NCBI RefSeq assembly: GCF_026230105.1
Contig: NC_079483.1
Location: 10,409,312-10,473,311 of the forward strand
Direction of reading: 5' to 3'
Length of the DNA: 64,000 bases
From: Diorhabda sublineata
Taxonomy: Eukaryota; Arthropoda; Insecta; Coleoptera; Chrysomelidae
The notes under the pieces were generated by a model. It made no database searches. It was not told where the DNA came from and saw only the letters and a program-made list of their open reading frames with translations. The position numbers were made by a program, and so were the translations under genes. Shown here in pieces: positions 1 to 11,634 of the stretch (within the stretch, counting starts at the first letter, position 1; each line of letters begins with the position of its first letter).

Positions 1-360
1 AATTAACTCTTCATATGGAACAAATTTTGTTAATCAATATTATAAGTTTCCTCTGATATTTTTGCTCGAAATTTTGTATGTATACTCACTCCTGACGACG
101 ATACTTAAATGGATTAAAACTTGTGCCAAACTAAAAATTAGAGAACAATATATTGATACACATGGTTGGAACGTATAACTAACAGAAGTTAGTGACAATA
201 AAGTCGAAATTAATACCTCATAAAAAAGGAATTTTTAAATATTTTCAAATTCTTAAAGCATATCATATACACGAAGTATGAAATTTAATAGGCTTTATCG
301 CCAATTCTCGTAATGTTACTAAAGTCATTTCTTAATAACAGAAGACAACATGTAAGGGAT
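1..360. other. AT-rich stretch, nothing recognised
   Basis: No reading frame, repeat or RNA gene could be supported here. The LINE fragment that follows begins at about 360. Confidence 0.5.
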
Positions 361-955
361 GATACAGCTATGTCTCCCTGCAATCCAATAGAATGTGGAG
401 TACCCCTATTTTGTTTCTTCTGTTAATAAACGATATCGCTTATCTAGATATTAGTGGTATAACATGTCTTTTTGCAGACGATACTAGTTTTTCTTGGAGG
501 AACCCTGATCTCAAAGCCATATCTAATGACTTAATCACTCTTAAATCATGATGCGATTCAAACCTTTTCAATGTCTCAATATTTCTAAAACCAAAGTTAT
601 ATCTTACAAAAATTACATTGCAGCCTTTTTTATTAAATCCCAGCCGGGACTTCTTTAAAGGATTAGAAAGTCTGACCATTTCTTACTTATCTTTGAATCC
701 GTTTGCCTAATTCGTAAGCATGCTTCTCTAATTTCAGAAAAATCGATGCATGGCTATTCACTCACAGGAACGTGGAGTACGATCTTTACCCATCTACTCC
801 ACATTTAGAATTAGTTAAAGGCTCAATATTTTACAATACAAAAAAATGCACAATCACTTGCCAATTGAAATCAAATAGATATCATCAATTACCGCATTTG
901 GCAATAATTTGAGGGCATATTTACTGGAAACGACTTCTATTCTGATAATAATATT
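360..955 (+). mobile_element. Non-LTR retrotransposon reverse-transcriptase fragment (degenerate)
   Basis: Read across frameshifts on the plus strand, this gives the palm region of a LINE reverse transcriptase: an IECGVP stretch, then LLINDIAYLDISG, then the catalytic-type FADD (Y/F-x-D-D box) near 465-485. About 200 bp further on is the usual LINE tail, with HNHLPIEIK followed by a leucine-rich segment ending LRAYLLE near 840-940. Several stops and frame changes show it is dead. The fragment at 8220-8390 shares the same ECGV..NDI.YLDISG run and is probably the same family. The Jockey/CR1-like clade is inferred from the motifs only. Confidence 0.6.
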
Positions 956-2934
956 TAATTTCCTATGGACTCAAAAGAATGAATATGTGCAAAAAATGTT
1001 CACGTGGAAAATATAGTGCGAATGTAAATTGATTATTGTAGCTGAAGTAAGTTTTTGCAATCGAATTAGAATATTTAAAACAAAAAATCCAGCCTTTTCA
1101 AGTAATTGTTCCAGATTTGGAACATATTTGAACGGCTTAAGTACTACAAACAACCAATGAAGAATGTGAAAATCCAATACCAAAAGTGTGGGAACTTGAT
1201 GATACGATATAACACAAAAACTTACTACTATTCTTGAAAAGTTGAATTTAGACACATTTAAGCAAACATGGGAGGGAGAATTTTTATACAAGCTACAGAA
1301 TTTGAGTAGTGGATACTAGAATCTTTGATTGTTTATAAAAATAGAAAAAGAATTCGTGCTTACAAGTACTACTGTTTTTATGCAATTTTCAGATTGATTG
1401 AAGAATTTTTCGATAAGTACTAACTGATGTAATAATTGTAAGAAAGGCCTCATAAGTACTATCTACGTAATTTACAATAGTTTACCTAATATCTCTTCCT
1501 CTTCATGAGGGCGTATCACCTATGTGGGAGACACTAAAATCATATCCAGAATATTCTATTTGCCGTTAAAATATGAAAAAACTTCCTTAGAAATTTGTCA
1601 ACAAATATCACTGTTGCACTGTATTACCGACGGTCACGTCGATATCCAATCCTATTGAATATAGTTTCAACAGCTTGGAATTTTTCTATATTGATTGTTA
1701 TTTTTTGTTATGATTGCAATCGTTCCCACTGAACTTCTATTCCAATTCAATTCAATTCTTATCTTATGCTATGCAGCTTACCTCTTTTGCCTTTTAGAAG
1801 CTTGATTGTAAGTATCTTTGTCTATTGGCAGCCTTGCATATAAAGAGGAGATGTTAGGCGGCTTTCTTTGTGTCCTTGCAAAAACGAAAAGACGTTTAGT
1901 AAGTTTCTCCGATGTTTTCAGTTGATAATGTATCGGACAGGGTCCAGTCCAGTGTCTCCAGTAAGCCTTCTTGACTATCTCTTTTCTTAATAAAAGGATC
2001 TTTTGGAACCCGTTAGTGGAATAAGGAAAAAATCTCTTCGATTGTTTTAGACCTGGGATCTTACTCTGGGATCTTACTATGTTTCTGATTCCTTCTCGTT
2101 TACCAATTTGTTTAGGACCATGACTTTTGTGAAACTTTTAAAAGTTTGTGATCCTATTGAAGGAGTTAGCTTGCTTTCTTCGCTAGGTGATAGCAAGCTT
2201 GCTTCCTGGGTCATATATTTCCTTAGATGTCAATTTTGCAAATTTCTACCCATCATTGTAGATCACCAAAGATCTTCGTTGAAACGCAATTTCTGCATTT
2301 ATCCATTACTGTCGATTGGTTAATATGATTGTATAGTTTTTGATGAGGCATAGTTGACAGTCATTGAATACGTGATCATATCTATGGACGCATTACATTC
2401 CTTTAGACACCTTTAGAAACCAAGGCATATCGCGTGGCTTCATCTTCTTTATGTACCTCTATTGCCAACTTCACTTTTTCAACTATTAAATTTTAAATAA
2501 TGTCTGTCAAAACCTTGTAATAATAGGTATTCTACTTATTTTAGATTAACTACTCCTTCATATACAAAGCACAAGATGTAGGGTTCAATTACTGAATAGT
2601 TCGTCGTATAAAAATATGTAGAAACATGACAATTATATCCAAAATTCAATGGAAAATTGGGAATAGAATATGATTATTTCGAATTACAGTTAGTTAGTAG
2701 TTAGTTTGGTGAAGAGCAACTCAATTCTATCGTTAATATTTTTCAGTTTATAGACTTCTCTTTCAATCTGTTGCCAAAGTTTTCACCTTTTATTTTGGTT
2801 TCGAATATTGTTTGATGAGAAAAACATCTTTTTTGCGATTTCAAGTTTAAAAACTTCACATAGAAATTAAAAACCCAAAGATTGAGTTCTTCATTACTTA
2901 TAATATTTAGCAGATAATATAGTGGCTTCCAAAA
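956..2934. other. Gene-poor stretch; possible very old retroelement debris
   Basis: No gene recognised. The minus strand of roughly 1800-2000 has a basic reading with a retroelement look, but frames change and I cannot assign it. A first exon for the FABP-like gene (about 73 bp, ending in intron phase 1) was looked for here and not found. Confidence 0.35.
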
Positions 2935-2974
2935 ATGTTATTCATTCTAACTTATTTTACTTTTTGTACTACAG

Positions 2975-5900
2975 AGGTTAGCGAACAAATAATCCAGAAT
3001 AGAAAGAAGGATTCGGAACTGGAGATTCAAGTGAACGGTAATAATGTTACAATAAAACATATTTTGAGTGATGGAAATATTAGAAAAATTGAATTTGAAA
3101 TTGGAAAGGAATTTGATGAAAAGATGGGAGATCATCCACATAAGGTAAGGACACAATGAAGTACTGATTAATACCATATACAATGGTTCCATAATATTTA
3201 GTCAATATTCCTCATTCATATATATATCTTATTGCCTGGTAAAAGAAAATATCTATTGGGCTACACTAAAATTGATTTGTTCCTATTCCATTATTCTAGT
3301 TATTCATCATTATTTCGCAGTTTAGTAACCAGCAACGCATCCTTCAGTGGTTTAAATTGATGACAGTTTAATAGTTTGTCCAAGTTTGAGCTAATCTTGA
3401 TGAACAATTTCCTTACAAATCCCACCAAACAGTAAGCATCACTTTCCTTTGCGTCAATACGTGCTTCGTAATTAATTTTGAACCTTTTCCAAGCTTTAAC
3501 TAAATTTCGCACTCTTGTCTCGATTTCGTACTCATTTATATCAAAAATTCATCAATTTTGTACCATTTCATCAGAAATAGTCAAAAAACGTCTATCTCGA
3601 TTGTTTGTGAAATTCTATTTATTTTTTCATCGATTCGTTGATCATTGCGAGGTTCAGCTTTAATACCGAAATTTTCGGAAGAAATTGAGTAAAATAATTA
3701 AAGCACTAGCATTCAGTTTAGAGCTCGTTACCATATTACTAGATTTTCGTTAAGTCTGAGCTACAACTTTTTGATTGGAAGTAGAGTACAATGTTACTGC
3801 TGAAGTCTCTAATGTCGAAGCAGAATAATAACCCAAAAGTAATCGGAATAGCATTGCCGTGGGTGGAGCTTTTTTAGTACTGATTTCTACCACTAAAGCC
3901 TGCCTACCGCAACTAGTCGCCAGTTCAGTGCCGCGCGGGCCGTTTACTTGCCACGTACTGTTCGTCACTAGTGACCGTTTTTGCTAGTGCTGTTTCACTG
4001 CTGCTTCGTTTCGCAAATTTAAGTGAACAACTTGCCGCTGTGAAATTTTGTTTTCTACTAGGTAAAAACGCTGCTGAAACTGTTTTAATGTTACAAATTG
4101 CTTATAAAGATGATACTATGAGAAAAACTCAAGTGTATGAGTGATTTTATCGATTTAAAAATGGCGACATGTTTATTGATGACAAACCTCGTTCTAGACG
4201 TTCATCAACTGCCCGAGTCGATGAAAATGTTGAAAGAATTTGAGAGCTCGTGCGCACAGACCGTCGACAGACAATTGATCAACTGTCTGAAATCAGTGGA
4301 ATATCTTGGAGCTCGGTTCAGCAAACAGGTGACTGGTTCTTCCACCAATGCAACTCAACTGCACACTCAGCCATTTTTTGGTTAAAAATAACATGGTTCC
4401 GTTGCCCCACGCACCTTACTCGCCTGACCTGACTCCGTGCGACTTTTTCTTGTTTCCACGCATAAAAAGGGGCATGAAAGGACGGCGACTTGGAAATATT
4501 GAAGACATCAAGAAAAGAACGAGACAGGAGCTTGCAGCCATCTCTAAAGATGAGTTCAAACAATGTTTCGAACAGTGGAAACACCGCTGGGACAAATGTA
4601 TTACATGTAATGGAGAGTATTTTAAAGGGGATAAGGTTGTTTTGTAAATATATAGCATTTAAAAAATAATTCCGGTTATTTTTGGGTACCCCCTCGTATA
4701 CCTTAAGTTATCAAAAATACAGTATTAGCTCTAATATAACTCAAGTGGATCTGGTTATCGGCTAAATAGAAATAAAATTTATTAATGATTCATTATTAGG
4801 CATCTCCGAACTTTTTGTGTCTTAAACCCCATAGTATGCAGAACAGCCGGGATCTCAGTTATTTGAAATTATCTTGAATTTGTTTCATTGAAAATATTCA
4901 TTCTAATATACAGAGGTGATTGGTCATTTGAAATAAAGAGTCATTGCTATAACAAAATTTCCTCATCTCACCCCTTTCCGAGATATCATCCTTAAAAGGT
5001 GGTTACTAAAATTGAGTTCTTATTTTCCATAAAATTTCAGTAAAGCAAGAAAATCTGTAATTTTCGTTCACTCACAAAGGAATAACTACAAGTATTCTCT
5101 CAAAATTCCTGTTAATTATAGGAGGGTGAAATTAGCAACCCTTATTTTATTTCACATCAAAACTTCTTTTTCAATTTGAAGTTTTATGAATAAGCACCAT
5201 AATTCTTAATTTTTTAAAGAAATTAAGTGGAAAACAGTAAAGTTGTAGGTGTTATTTTATTCTATTTATTCAGTTAAATAAAAAATTATAAATTTCATTA
5301 TTAAATACTAATTATTTTTTTTTTAATTTTCCTAGTTTCTTAACTGTTTTATGTATTTCACTTATTATAATTCCTATTGATCATTAATCTTATAAATACT
5401 AATAACATGTCAAATAAGGATCTTTGGTACCACCCTGTTTCGAAAATAGTTCTATTCACTTCTCATTTAGTGTCACATCAAATTTTCTATTGAAATATTT
5501 CAAACTAATCTTATTATTATTCTTATCAAATTATTTGTTAGTTATTTCGTAATCCATTCCATTGTTCTCTTTAGTCCATTATATTATTTTGATTATTTAT
5601 ATTCAAAATATTTTAATTTAATTCAGATTCTGTAATATAACATTTTATTCTCTAGTATTTCATTATCCATTTTTATGTCTATTTATATTCTTTTCTCATT
5701 TATTATTTATTTATTTATTTATTTTATTTATTTCAATTATTTCTCTGTCTAATTCCATTGCGTTTTCTTCTACTTCAATTTAAGTATCATTTTCATTTCT
5801 TTTTAATTGGTATTTATAGCATTTGACAAAGTTTGGCATCCAAGGCTCAAATCCAAACTGTATAAACTCTCGCCCAACAAGAAGATGTTAACTCAGACAA

Positions 5901-7817
5901 AGATATCAACATGGGTGTACCACAAGATAGTGTTCTTGGGCCAATTCTTGTCCTCTTATACACTAGTGACATCTCTCAATTGTTAATAATAGTTTACTTT
6001 CAATCTTTCCTGAAATAATATGCTGACATGCAATTGATGTATGGTTTGGCTTCTGGTAACTCGTCAGGAGCTAGAAGGTTGTTTACATAAATTGAGTAAA
6101 CTTGTTTCCATTATTTTTTATGATATGATATATGAGGAAGTGTCCTACCAAAAAAAGGTGTCGAAGGTAAACAACGATTATACGAAGGCCAGCTTTAGAG
6201 CTAAATGTATTAGTTGCAGTTGATCCAACAACTAGCGTTCGCAAAATGTCACTACAACTTAACGTATCAACGAAAATGATTCTCCAAGAACATTCTTTAC
6301 CCTTTTCACATCCAAAAAGAGGATTATCCAGCAAGACTGGTATACGCTCGATGGTTTCTAGGTGAACAACGAATTATTGGACCAACAAATGTACTGTTTA
6401 CTGATGAAGCTAGTTGCACACGAGACGATTTTATCAATTTCCATAATTTATAATTATGAGCAGACGAAAATCGTTACGGTACAATTTAAACAAAGATTCA
6501 ACAAGATTACGTCAAACACATTACATGGATATAAGTAATCATACCTTAAAAATTCATAATATTCGAATTATTTAGAGGTATACTTAAAAATTGCTGATTT
6601 CACAACTTTAAAGGCCTTCAACTCAGAAACGCGGGGTCTTATGACAAATTTTTCATGCTACGGCATTATTTCCACTTTATCTACTCACTCTTGAGTCCCT
6701 GTATAACAAAAAACAAATATCTTAGACTACACCTACTCCAGATTTATATTTGCTAAATTGATTTAATACGTCAATTTATCAAAAAGTTCTCCATTAATCT
6801 TGTAGAATTAGAGGGGCAGGAAGGATAGTAAGAGTAAAACTGCGACGCCAAACCCGATGAAGACCTGTCGAAATGACAGGGAGTGGTGGGATGTCCTGTT
6901 TCGCATCCTTTGGAACGGGCTTCCTCATGGGCGGGTGTGTGTAGTCGAAAACGAGAATCATAACTGGTAGCCTCTAGATTGAGAAGTAAAAATTCATTGG
7001 CACAAACAATAATGATTGCAGCATAGCCAGATAGCGGGTTTAAAATGAAGAATAGAAGAAGAACCAACATCAATTCCAATTACTTATAAATAAAATATAT
7101 TTTCGATACTTTCTTTTTTATTCACTTCGATGTATCCTAATTTCTTAGAACAAAAGTGTCAAGAACGTATCTGTTTTTTTAAATATTTTTTGATGTGTAA
7201 TATAAAATTATGAAAAGAAAAATTAGAAAAAATCTCATTCATATTTTCCTAAAATTTGATCTGGATAACAAAGGCACTGTTGACCAGTGTTATGAGTCAA
7301 GATTTGGAATTAAATTATTTTCATTTTCAGAGTTTAGCTTCTCTTGAAGGCAACATCCTCACCATTTCTTCAAAATCAACAATAAGTTCCAAATCTGTAA
7401 CTAAAACATATGTACCATCAGCAAATGGATTAGAAGTTGTAAGTTTTTTGTTTATTTTAATTTAAAACCTATTGGAATCATCAAGAACTAGAATAGCGGG
7501 CATTAATTAAGCAAAAAAAATTATTCGCTTTGTTTTGCTCATCCTCACGATTAACAGCTTCCCACAAAAAAACAAGTTTGTCCAATTTCCAAGAATGAAA
7601 TTGTTTTACATAATGCAGTAAACGTGCAGATATTTAAATGTATTTTAAATAAAAACTTTGTTTTTTACAACATCTGTAACGGTTCTACATAAATCTAACT
7701 CTCAAAACAAATTCATTTCCAAAATCTTCACTGATTTTTTAAAATTGTATATATATTTTTTTTCAGATTCATAAATCCGCCAAAGGCGAAGGCAAAATAA
7801 TATTCAAACGACAATAG
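2975..7817 (+). CDS. Fatty-acid-binding-protein-like (FABP/CRABP family) gene, first exon not found
   Basis: Three exons encode the last about 109 residues of a lipocalin-fold lipid carrier, a family that shuttles fatty acids or retinoids in the cytoplasm. The exons are 2975-3144 (170 bp), 7331-7438 (108 bp) and 7767-7817 (51 bp, ending TAG). All have AG acceptors and GT donors in matching phases, and sizes and phases closely follow the classic FABP pattern 73/173/102/51. Exon 2 carries FEIGKEFDEKMGD, the counterpart of the family's LGEEFDE..DG turn; exon 3 has LEGN and ends NGLEV; exon 4 ends IIFKRQ. Oddities: the C-terminal R-x-Y ligand anchor reads I-I-F, so the arginine and tyrosine are replaced. 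Intron 2 (4.2 kb) holds a mariner relic and LINE pieces. The missing first exon (about 24 codons) may lie upstream of the window. It could be a divergent paralogue or a decaying gene; no internal stops are seen. Confidence 0.72.
3145..3739. other. Intron 2 of the FABP-like gene, first part, nothing recognised
   Basis: Intronic AT-rich sequence between the donor at 3145 and the mariner relic. Short frames here show no family resemblance. Confidence 0.4.
3840..4702 (+). mobile_element. Mariner-family transposon, internal-deletion derivative
   Basis: A cut-and-paste DNA transposon relic in the FABP-like intron. The amino-terminal helix-turn-helix half starts near 4018-4030 (EQLAAVKFCFLLGKNAAE) and runs to about 4320, with DDKPRSRRSST and TIDQLSEISGISWSSVQQ. 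It then jumps to the carboxy-terminal half, with HAPYSPDLTPCDFFLFPRIK (last catalytic aspartate context) and FEQWKHRWDKCITCNGEYFKGD, ending TAA at 4645-4647. The central part with the first catalytic aspartates is missing and the first half has stops, so it is non-autonomous. The 3' end carries a terminal-repeat-like stretch ending near 4702 (ACCCCCTCGTATA). The block around 3840-4020 is more GC-rich than its surroundings and is probably the element's 5' region; no 5' inverted repeat was found. Confidence 0.75.
4703..5815. other. Intronic AT-rich stretch with a (TTTA)n tract
   Basis: No gene. A simple TTTA/TTTAT repeat lies at about 5699-5737, and the surrounding 600 bp is extremely AT-rich. 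Confidence 0.5.
5818..6030 (+). mobile_element. LINE reverse-transcriptase fragment
   Basis: Plus-strand reading gives FDKVWHPRLKSKLYKLS, the AFDxVWHxGL motif of Jockey-type reverse transcriptases, followed in a shifted frame by GVPQDSVLGPILVLLYTSDI, the family's GVPQGSVLGPLLFxLYxxDI box. The catalytic box that should follow is not preserved. It lies inside intron 2 of the FABP-like gene. Confidence 0.65.
6180..6480 (+). mobile_element. DDE transposase fragment (Tc/mariner-like)
   Basis: A plus-strand reading with frameshifts gives LVAVDPTTSVRKMS (a helix-turn-helix-type segment), then ARWFLGEQRIIGPTNVLFTDEASCTRDDFINFHN and ADEN. The LFTDEAxxTRD..NFHN.h.WADEN pattern is typical of a group of insect DDE transposases, with the aspartate of FTDE in the catalytic position. 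The C-terminal half is absent. Confidence 0.6.
6560..7255. other. Intron stretch with a GC-richer block
   Basis: No gene recognised. About 6800-6980 is noticeably more GC-rich than its surroundings, and a plus-strand reading (NDREWWDVLFRILWNGLPHG) vaguely resembles a LINE 3' end. This is too weak to call. Confidence 0.3.
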
Positions 7818-7899
7818 AATGAACCATTTTTTAAAATAATGATGCAATTTATTTGTTATCCATTTCCTATGATGACTTGTTTGTACTCAAATATTTAAA

Positions 7900-7905
7900 A
7901 ATAAA
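7900..7905 (+). promoter_or_regulatory. Polyadenylation signal of the FABP-like gene
   Basis: An AATAAA hexamer lies 83 bp after the stop codon at 7815-7817, at a suitable distance for 3' end formation. The match is exact, but such hexamers are common in AT-rich DNA. Confidence 0.4.
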
Positions 7906-8219
7906 AGATACAATCAGAAATAATGAAGTTTTAATGTAACGAAGCTGAAAAAATTACCTTATTAGGTAATTTTTCTTCACCTATATAACTCAGTGATGGA
8001 AGATCATTCAGTTAGTCATTTAATATTCTGGAAGTGTTTCGTAAATATTATAATACCTGAAGAAGGTAAAAGAATATTGGTTATAATGTTTACTTCAGTC
8101 TAAACAACCATCACTCCACTACAACAACGTTTTGTCATTTTTCTAAGGCTTTCGATTGTATTAATCATAATATTTCAGGGGAACACCCCTCGCATAGTTT
8201 AAGTCATATCTTACCAACT

Positions 8220-8390
8220 AAAGTCAGCTTGTAGGGGTTGATACAACGATGTCTTCTTGTAAGCCATTAGAATGTGGAGTGACCCAAGGCTCAGTACTAG
8301 TCCCTATTTGGTTTTTTCTGTTTATCAATGACATCACCTATCTTGACATCAGCGGTAAAATATGTCTTTTTGCAGAGTAGTATCATCTGC
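8220..8390 (+). mobile_element. LINE reverse-transcriptase fragment, same family as at 360-955
   Basis: Plus strand gives KPLECGVTQGSVLVPIWFFL, then FINDITYLDISGKICLFAE. The GVTQGSVL box and NDI.YLDISG.-CLFA run match the fragment near 400-480 almost residue for residue. The fragment stops at the catalytic box. Confidence 0.65.
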
Positions 8391-8439
8391 AAGATGACAC
8401 TACTTTCTCTTGGAACAACCCTGTTCTCACGGCACTTTA

Positions 8440-9000
8440 TAGGTATTAATAATTTCCATTTATAGTTGAATAATTCCGTATTTAGTTTGCGGTACCCCGA
8501 AAACTGTTTTGTTTTCATCTAATCGTTTATTATAACAAAATACTGCACCCTAGAACTTCATCTCTAAGTTGTAAATAAGTAAATTGGCCTCATATAAAAC
8601 ATAAATATTATACAGGAGGTAAACCATTCAGGATAATAAACATGCACGCTAGTTTAGATAACTCCTGATATAACCCGACTACATTGTTGTTTGATTTCCT
8701 TGGAGAAACTGTTGTTGCCTGGACAATAATAAGACTGTACAATACTCAGTTGAAATTAATATTCCTTAACATAGTCTCTCTTATTAAAATAAACTAGAGG
8801 GTCAGCTTGGGTTGGGGTGGATAAAAGTCGACGACATATTTTAAGTTTATGTTGCATCATCATTTAATTTAACAACAGTATGAACGTTTTGGTATAAAAA
8901 ACAAATTTTTGTTTGAAAAGTTGACAGAAATGATACTATTGTGTACTATTTTGGACGTGTTGTTTGAAAAGGATCAAGTTTTTATAGCTTTAAGTAAATA
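8440..9000. other. Gene-free AT-rich stretch
   Basis: Nothing beyond scattered short frames. The mariner fragment that follows begins with its terminal repeat at about 9000. Confidence 0.4.
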
Positions 9001-9500
9001 CGAGGGTTGCTACTCAATTTTTGAGATAGACAAATAAGAACAAATATTTATAATTGGATATAACTTTATTGTTTTTCGAAATATTTCCCATTGAAATCAA
9101 TACACTCAATTTGAACCAATTGACGATTTTTTCCACTCCGATTGAGATACCTCCGAAACGTGATTTGAACGCATCAACCGCTTCTTCAGGTGTGAAAAAA
9201 TGTTGACATCGCAATTTATTTTCGATCTACGAAAATAAGAAGAAATCAATTGGTGCCAAACGAGGACTATACGGCGGATGACCTTTCAATTCGATGTTTT
9301 GACTGTTCAAAAACGTTTTTGTTTGAACAGACGTGTGAGAGTTCGCGTTGTCGTGGTGGAAAATAATTCGTCTGCTGTGTTTGGTTTCCCTGATTTTTTC
9401 GAACACTTCTGGTAAACAAATGCTGGTGTAATTATGTCGAAAAAACAGACGACCATATTCAGTCGCTGTCTCTTCCTCTAATGCATTCCACATTTATACT
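9000..9500 (-). mobile_element. Mariner transposase, C-terminal half
   Basis: Minus-strand frames read RRIIFHHDNANSHTS (the mariner HxDNAxxH catalytic aspartate box), then GHPPYSPRLAPIDFFLFS (the YSPDLAPxDFF box with the last catalytic aspartate) and, in a shifted frame, CQHFFTPEEAVDAFKSRF near the carboxy end. At the 3' end, about 9000-9030, ACGAGGGTTGCTACTCAA looks like a terminal repeat, with a close copy at 51843. Two other fragments of the family lie at 51840-52690 and 60690-61070 in the same orientation. The amino-terminal part is displaced by LINE sequence and seems to resume at about 10460. Confidence 0.8.
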
Positions 9501-9519
9501 ATACGATCTGTCAAAAAGT

Positions 9520-10400
9520 TCTTCCGGGGTAACTTGCGGTCTCTTTCCTTAGATAGTTTTCTTGAATGCCCTTTTATCTGTTGTATTCAAATGGAAAATG
9601 TCCAAATCGCAAGTGTAGATATGTGTAAGAATTTTATAGGTTTCTATTAAGTATCCTCTAAAGCGACGGTCTCTGAAAGTGGGTAAGGCAAATATTCTTA
9701 GGCGTTCTTCATAGCATAAATCTCTCAGCAGAGGAGGTATTTTAGTAACCCTTCGCTCTAAAAGTTCAATATCTTTCACAAAATATGCGCAAATTCAAGC
9801 TTTGGTATTATATACGTTTGGTAAAGTTTTATCATCTCAACTGAGTGATCCTTAAAAGCTTTTTGTACTATATAAGTGAATGAATTGTCTTTCTTGACTA
9901 TTTGGTTAATATGTACATCCCATTTCATGTTTTCGATCACTATAACTCCAAGATCATATTGCTGATCAACTGTAATAATATCCACACCTTTTAGTGTATA
10001 AGCTCTTCTGGTATTGTTTGCACAAATGGTAGGACACTGCATTTTGTTTCATTAAGCTTCATTTTCCAGGTGTTTGTTCATTCCTCTACTGTGTGTAAGT
10101 CTTCTTGGAATAACTGCCGCTCAGAAGCAGACTTGGCAAAAATCTTTGTGTCACCAGCAAAGAATGCTATATTTGTTTTAATAATCACAGCAAGATCACC
10201 AATGTAGATCACAAAGAGAAGGGGGCCAAGAACAGACCCTTGAGGTACTCCACTAAGAATCTCGTACTTGGTTGACAAAGTACCATTTGCTTTCATTTGG
10301 AACTGCCTAAGCTGGAGAAAGCATGAAATTAGGGCAAAAATATTTCTGATCATTCCCTCTCGTTTAGTTTCGTGTTGATATGCATAGATCCATGATTCTT
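9520..10400 (-). mobile_element. LINE reverse-transcriptase fragment (CR1/Jockey-like), nested in a mariner
   Basis: Three successive minus-strand frames make up the second half of a LINE reverse transcriptase. 10353-10078 has SGVPQGSVLGPLLFVIYIGD and FAGDTKIF, where the catalytic F-A-D-D reads FAGD, a disabling change. 10042-9776 has the thumb-like segment with YDLGVIV..MKWDVHI and ends PKLEFAH. 9779-9549 has LERRVTKIPPLLRDLCYEER and FRGYLIETYKIL, the usual LINE tail. Frame breaks and the lost aspartate make it dead. Mariner sequence on both sides suggests that it inserted into the transposon. Confidence 0.8.
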
Positions 10401-10459
10401 GTAAAGGTCTTTTGGAGCAACGCGTTTAAATGTTTTCAGCATTTCTGTGCATAAATCGA

Positions 10460-10570
10460 CGAGGTTTTTTTTGAGCGATTGTCAGATTATGAGGCATCCA
10501 ACGCGAACACATCTTTTTGACAGCCAAATGTCCAAATATCCCAGCCATATTAGTCTTGTGAATCTTATAA
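10460..10570 (-). mobile_element. Mariner 5'-region fragment
   Basis: The stretch TTGACAGCCAAATGT and its flanks closely match sequence near 60998 in the third mariner copy, and less closely near 52390. This supports it as the displaced end of the mariner fragment at 9000-9500. Confidence 0.5.
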
Positions 10571-10649
10571 TTTTGCGAATTTCTTGTTCATCATATTCAG
10601 CATCTACGTTTCGTTTGCATAAAGTACAGTCCGTGTGATGACTGTCTAA

Positions 10650-11020
10650 TATGAAGTTAGGTTTTTTTGAGATATGTTCTTGTAAATTAGTACTTTCCTC
10701 GAATTAACCTTACTTCTATGTATTCTTCCTCATCGCCATTGTCTTTGATAAGTGTTCCAAGATAGATCTAACAGTTGATATGTTCGAATTCAATTGATCA
10801 ATATTCATAACTTGTGGAATGCGTCATTTTCATGAACTTGGATTTCTCCTCGTTTATTCTAAGGTTTTACCTTTTTCATTTTTTTTGGTTGATTAGATAT
10901 CATCTGCAACTGTGTTATCTTTGTATTTAGTGTTTTCTGGTTCTTTCTACTATCCATTCAAGTATCATGTTGAACAACATAGTAGACCGAGGATCTCCCT
11001 ATTTTAGTCCTATATATAAT
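10650..11020 (-). mobile_element. LINE reverse-transcriptase fragment (degenerate)
   Basis: Minus strand reads GDPRSTMLFNMILEWIVERT (the GLRQGDPLSTxLFNxxLE box), later LRINEEKSKFMKMT and then YLGTLIKDNGDEEEYIE. This order is that of a LINE with an RQGDPLS palm box, so it belongs to a different clade from the GVPQGS elements in this window. Stops interrupt the region. Confidence 0.65.
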
Positions 11021-11059
11021 ATAAGGAGAAGAAAAATAAAATTTTGTTGCACTGTGGTC

Positions 11060-11630
11060 CAACCTACCCTAATTGAGAAAAGAATATAGATTTAAATTCC
11101 ATATTTTTATGAATATTATGAGAATTACATGAAATTCAAGTCGACCTATCTCATGTTTTCTGTTATTTCAGTTGGACGCTGCTGCTGAAATATCTTTTGG
11201 TCATCATGAACAACATTTGAAATATTAAAATATCCACTAGTGAGACATATTCCCTTCTGAATTTCAGCCTAATGGACATCAAACAACGAGGGTTTTACTA
11301 GGGAATTAGGGTTACATTAAATATGTAAATTCTACTTATTGTTTTACATTCTAAACACAAAATATTTTGTATACACTATCATAAACCCCTAATAATTAAT
11401 CCGGATTAGATAGTTATTTATTACAAAAATTCTCTAATCGAAATTCTAACCGTTCATTATACAGTATGTTTATAAATTAATGCACAAATTGGCCGTATTA
11501 GCGATAACATTAGAAATATGCTTCTACAAATTCGCATGAGGTGTCTATACAGAAAAACTGGGAAAGTATTGCGGGATATTTCCAGATGCTACAAAATTTA
11601 TTATCTCACTCGACTATTAATGGATTTTTC
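11060..11630. other. Gene-free AT-rich stretch
   Basis: No coding or repeat signal that I can support, up to the start of the minisatellite. Confidence 0.4.
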
Positions 11631-11634
11631 CAGC

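Noticed and set aside
971..1291. 106-codon minus-strand frame
   Set aside because: Composition and sequence show no recognisable family, no splice context and no neighbouring exons.
1..2974. First exon of the FABP-like gene
   Set aside because: GTAAG-type donors near 1040, 1435 and 1809 were examined. None is preceded by a plausible FABP start (about 24 codons with an ENFDEYMK-like segment).
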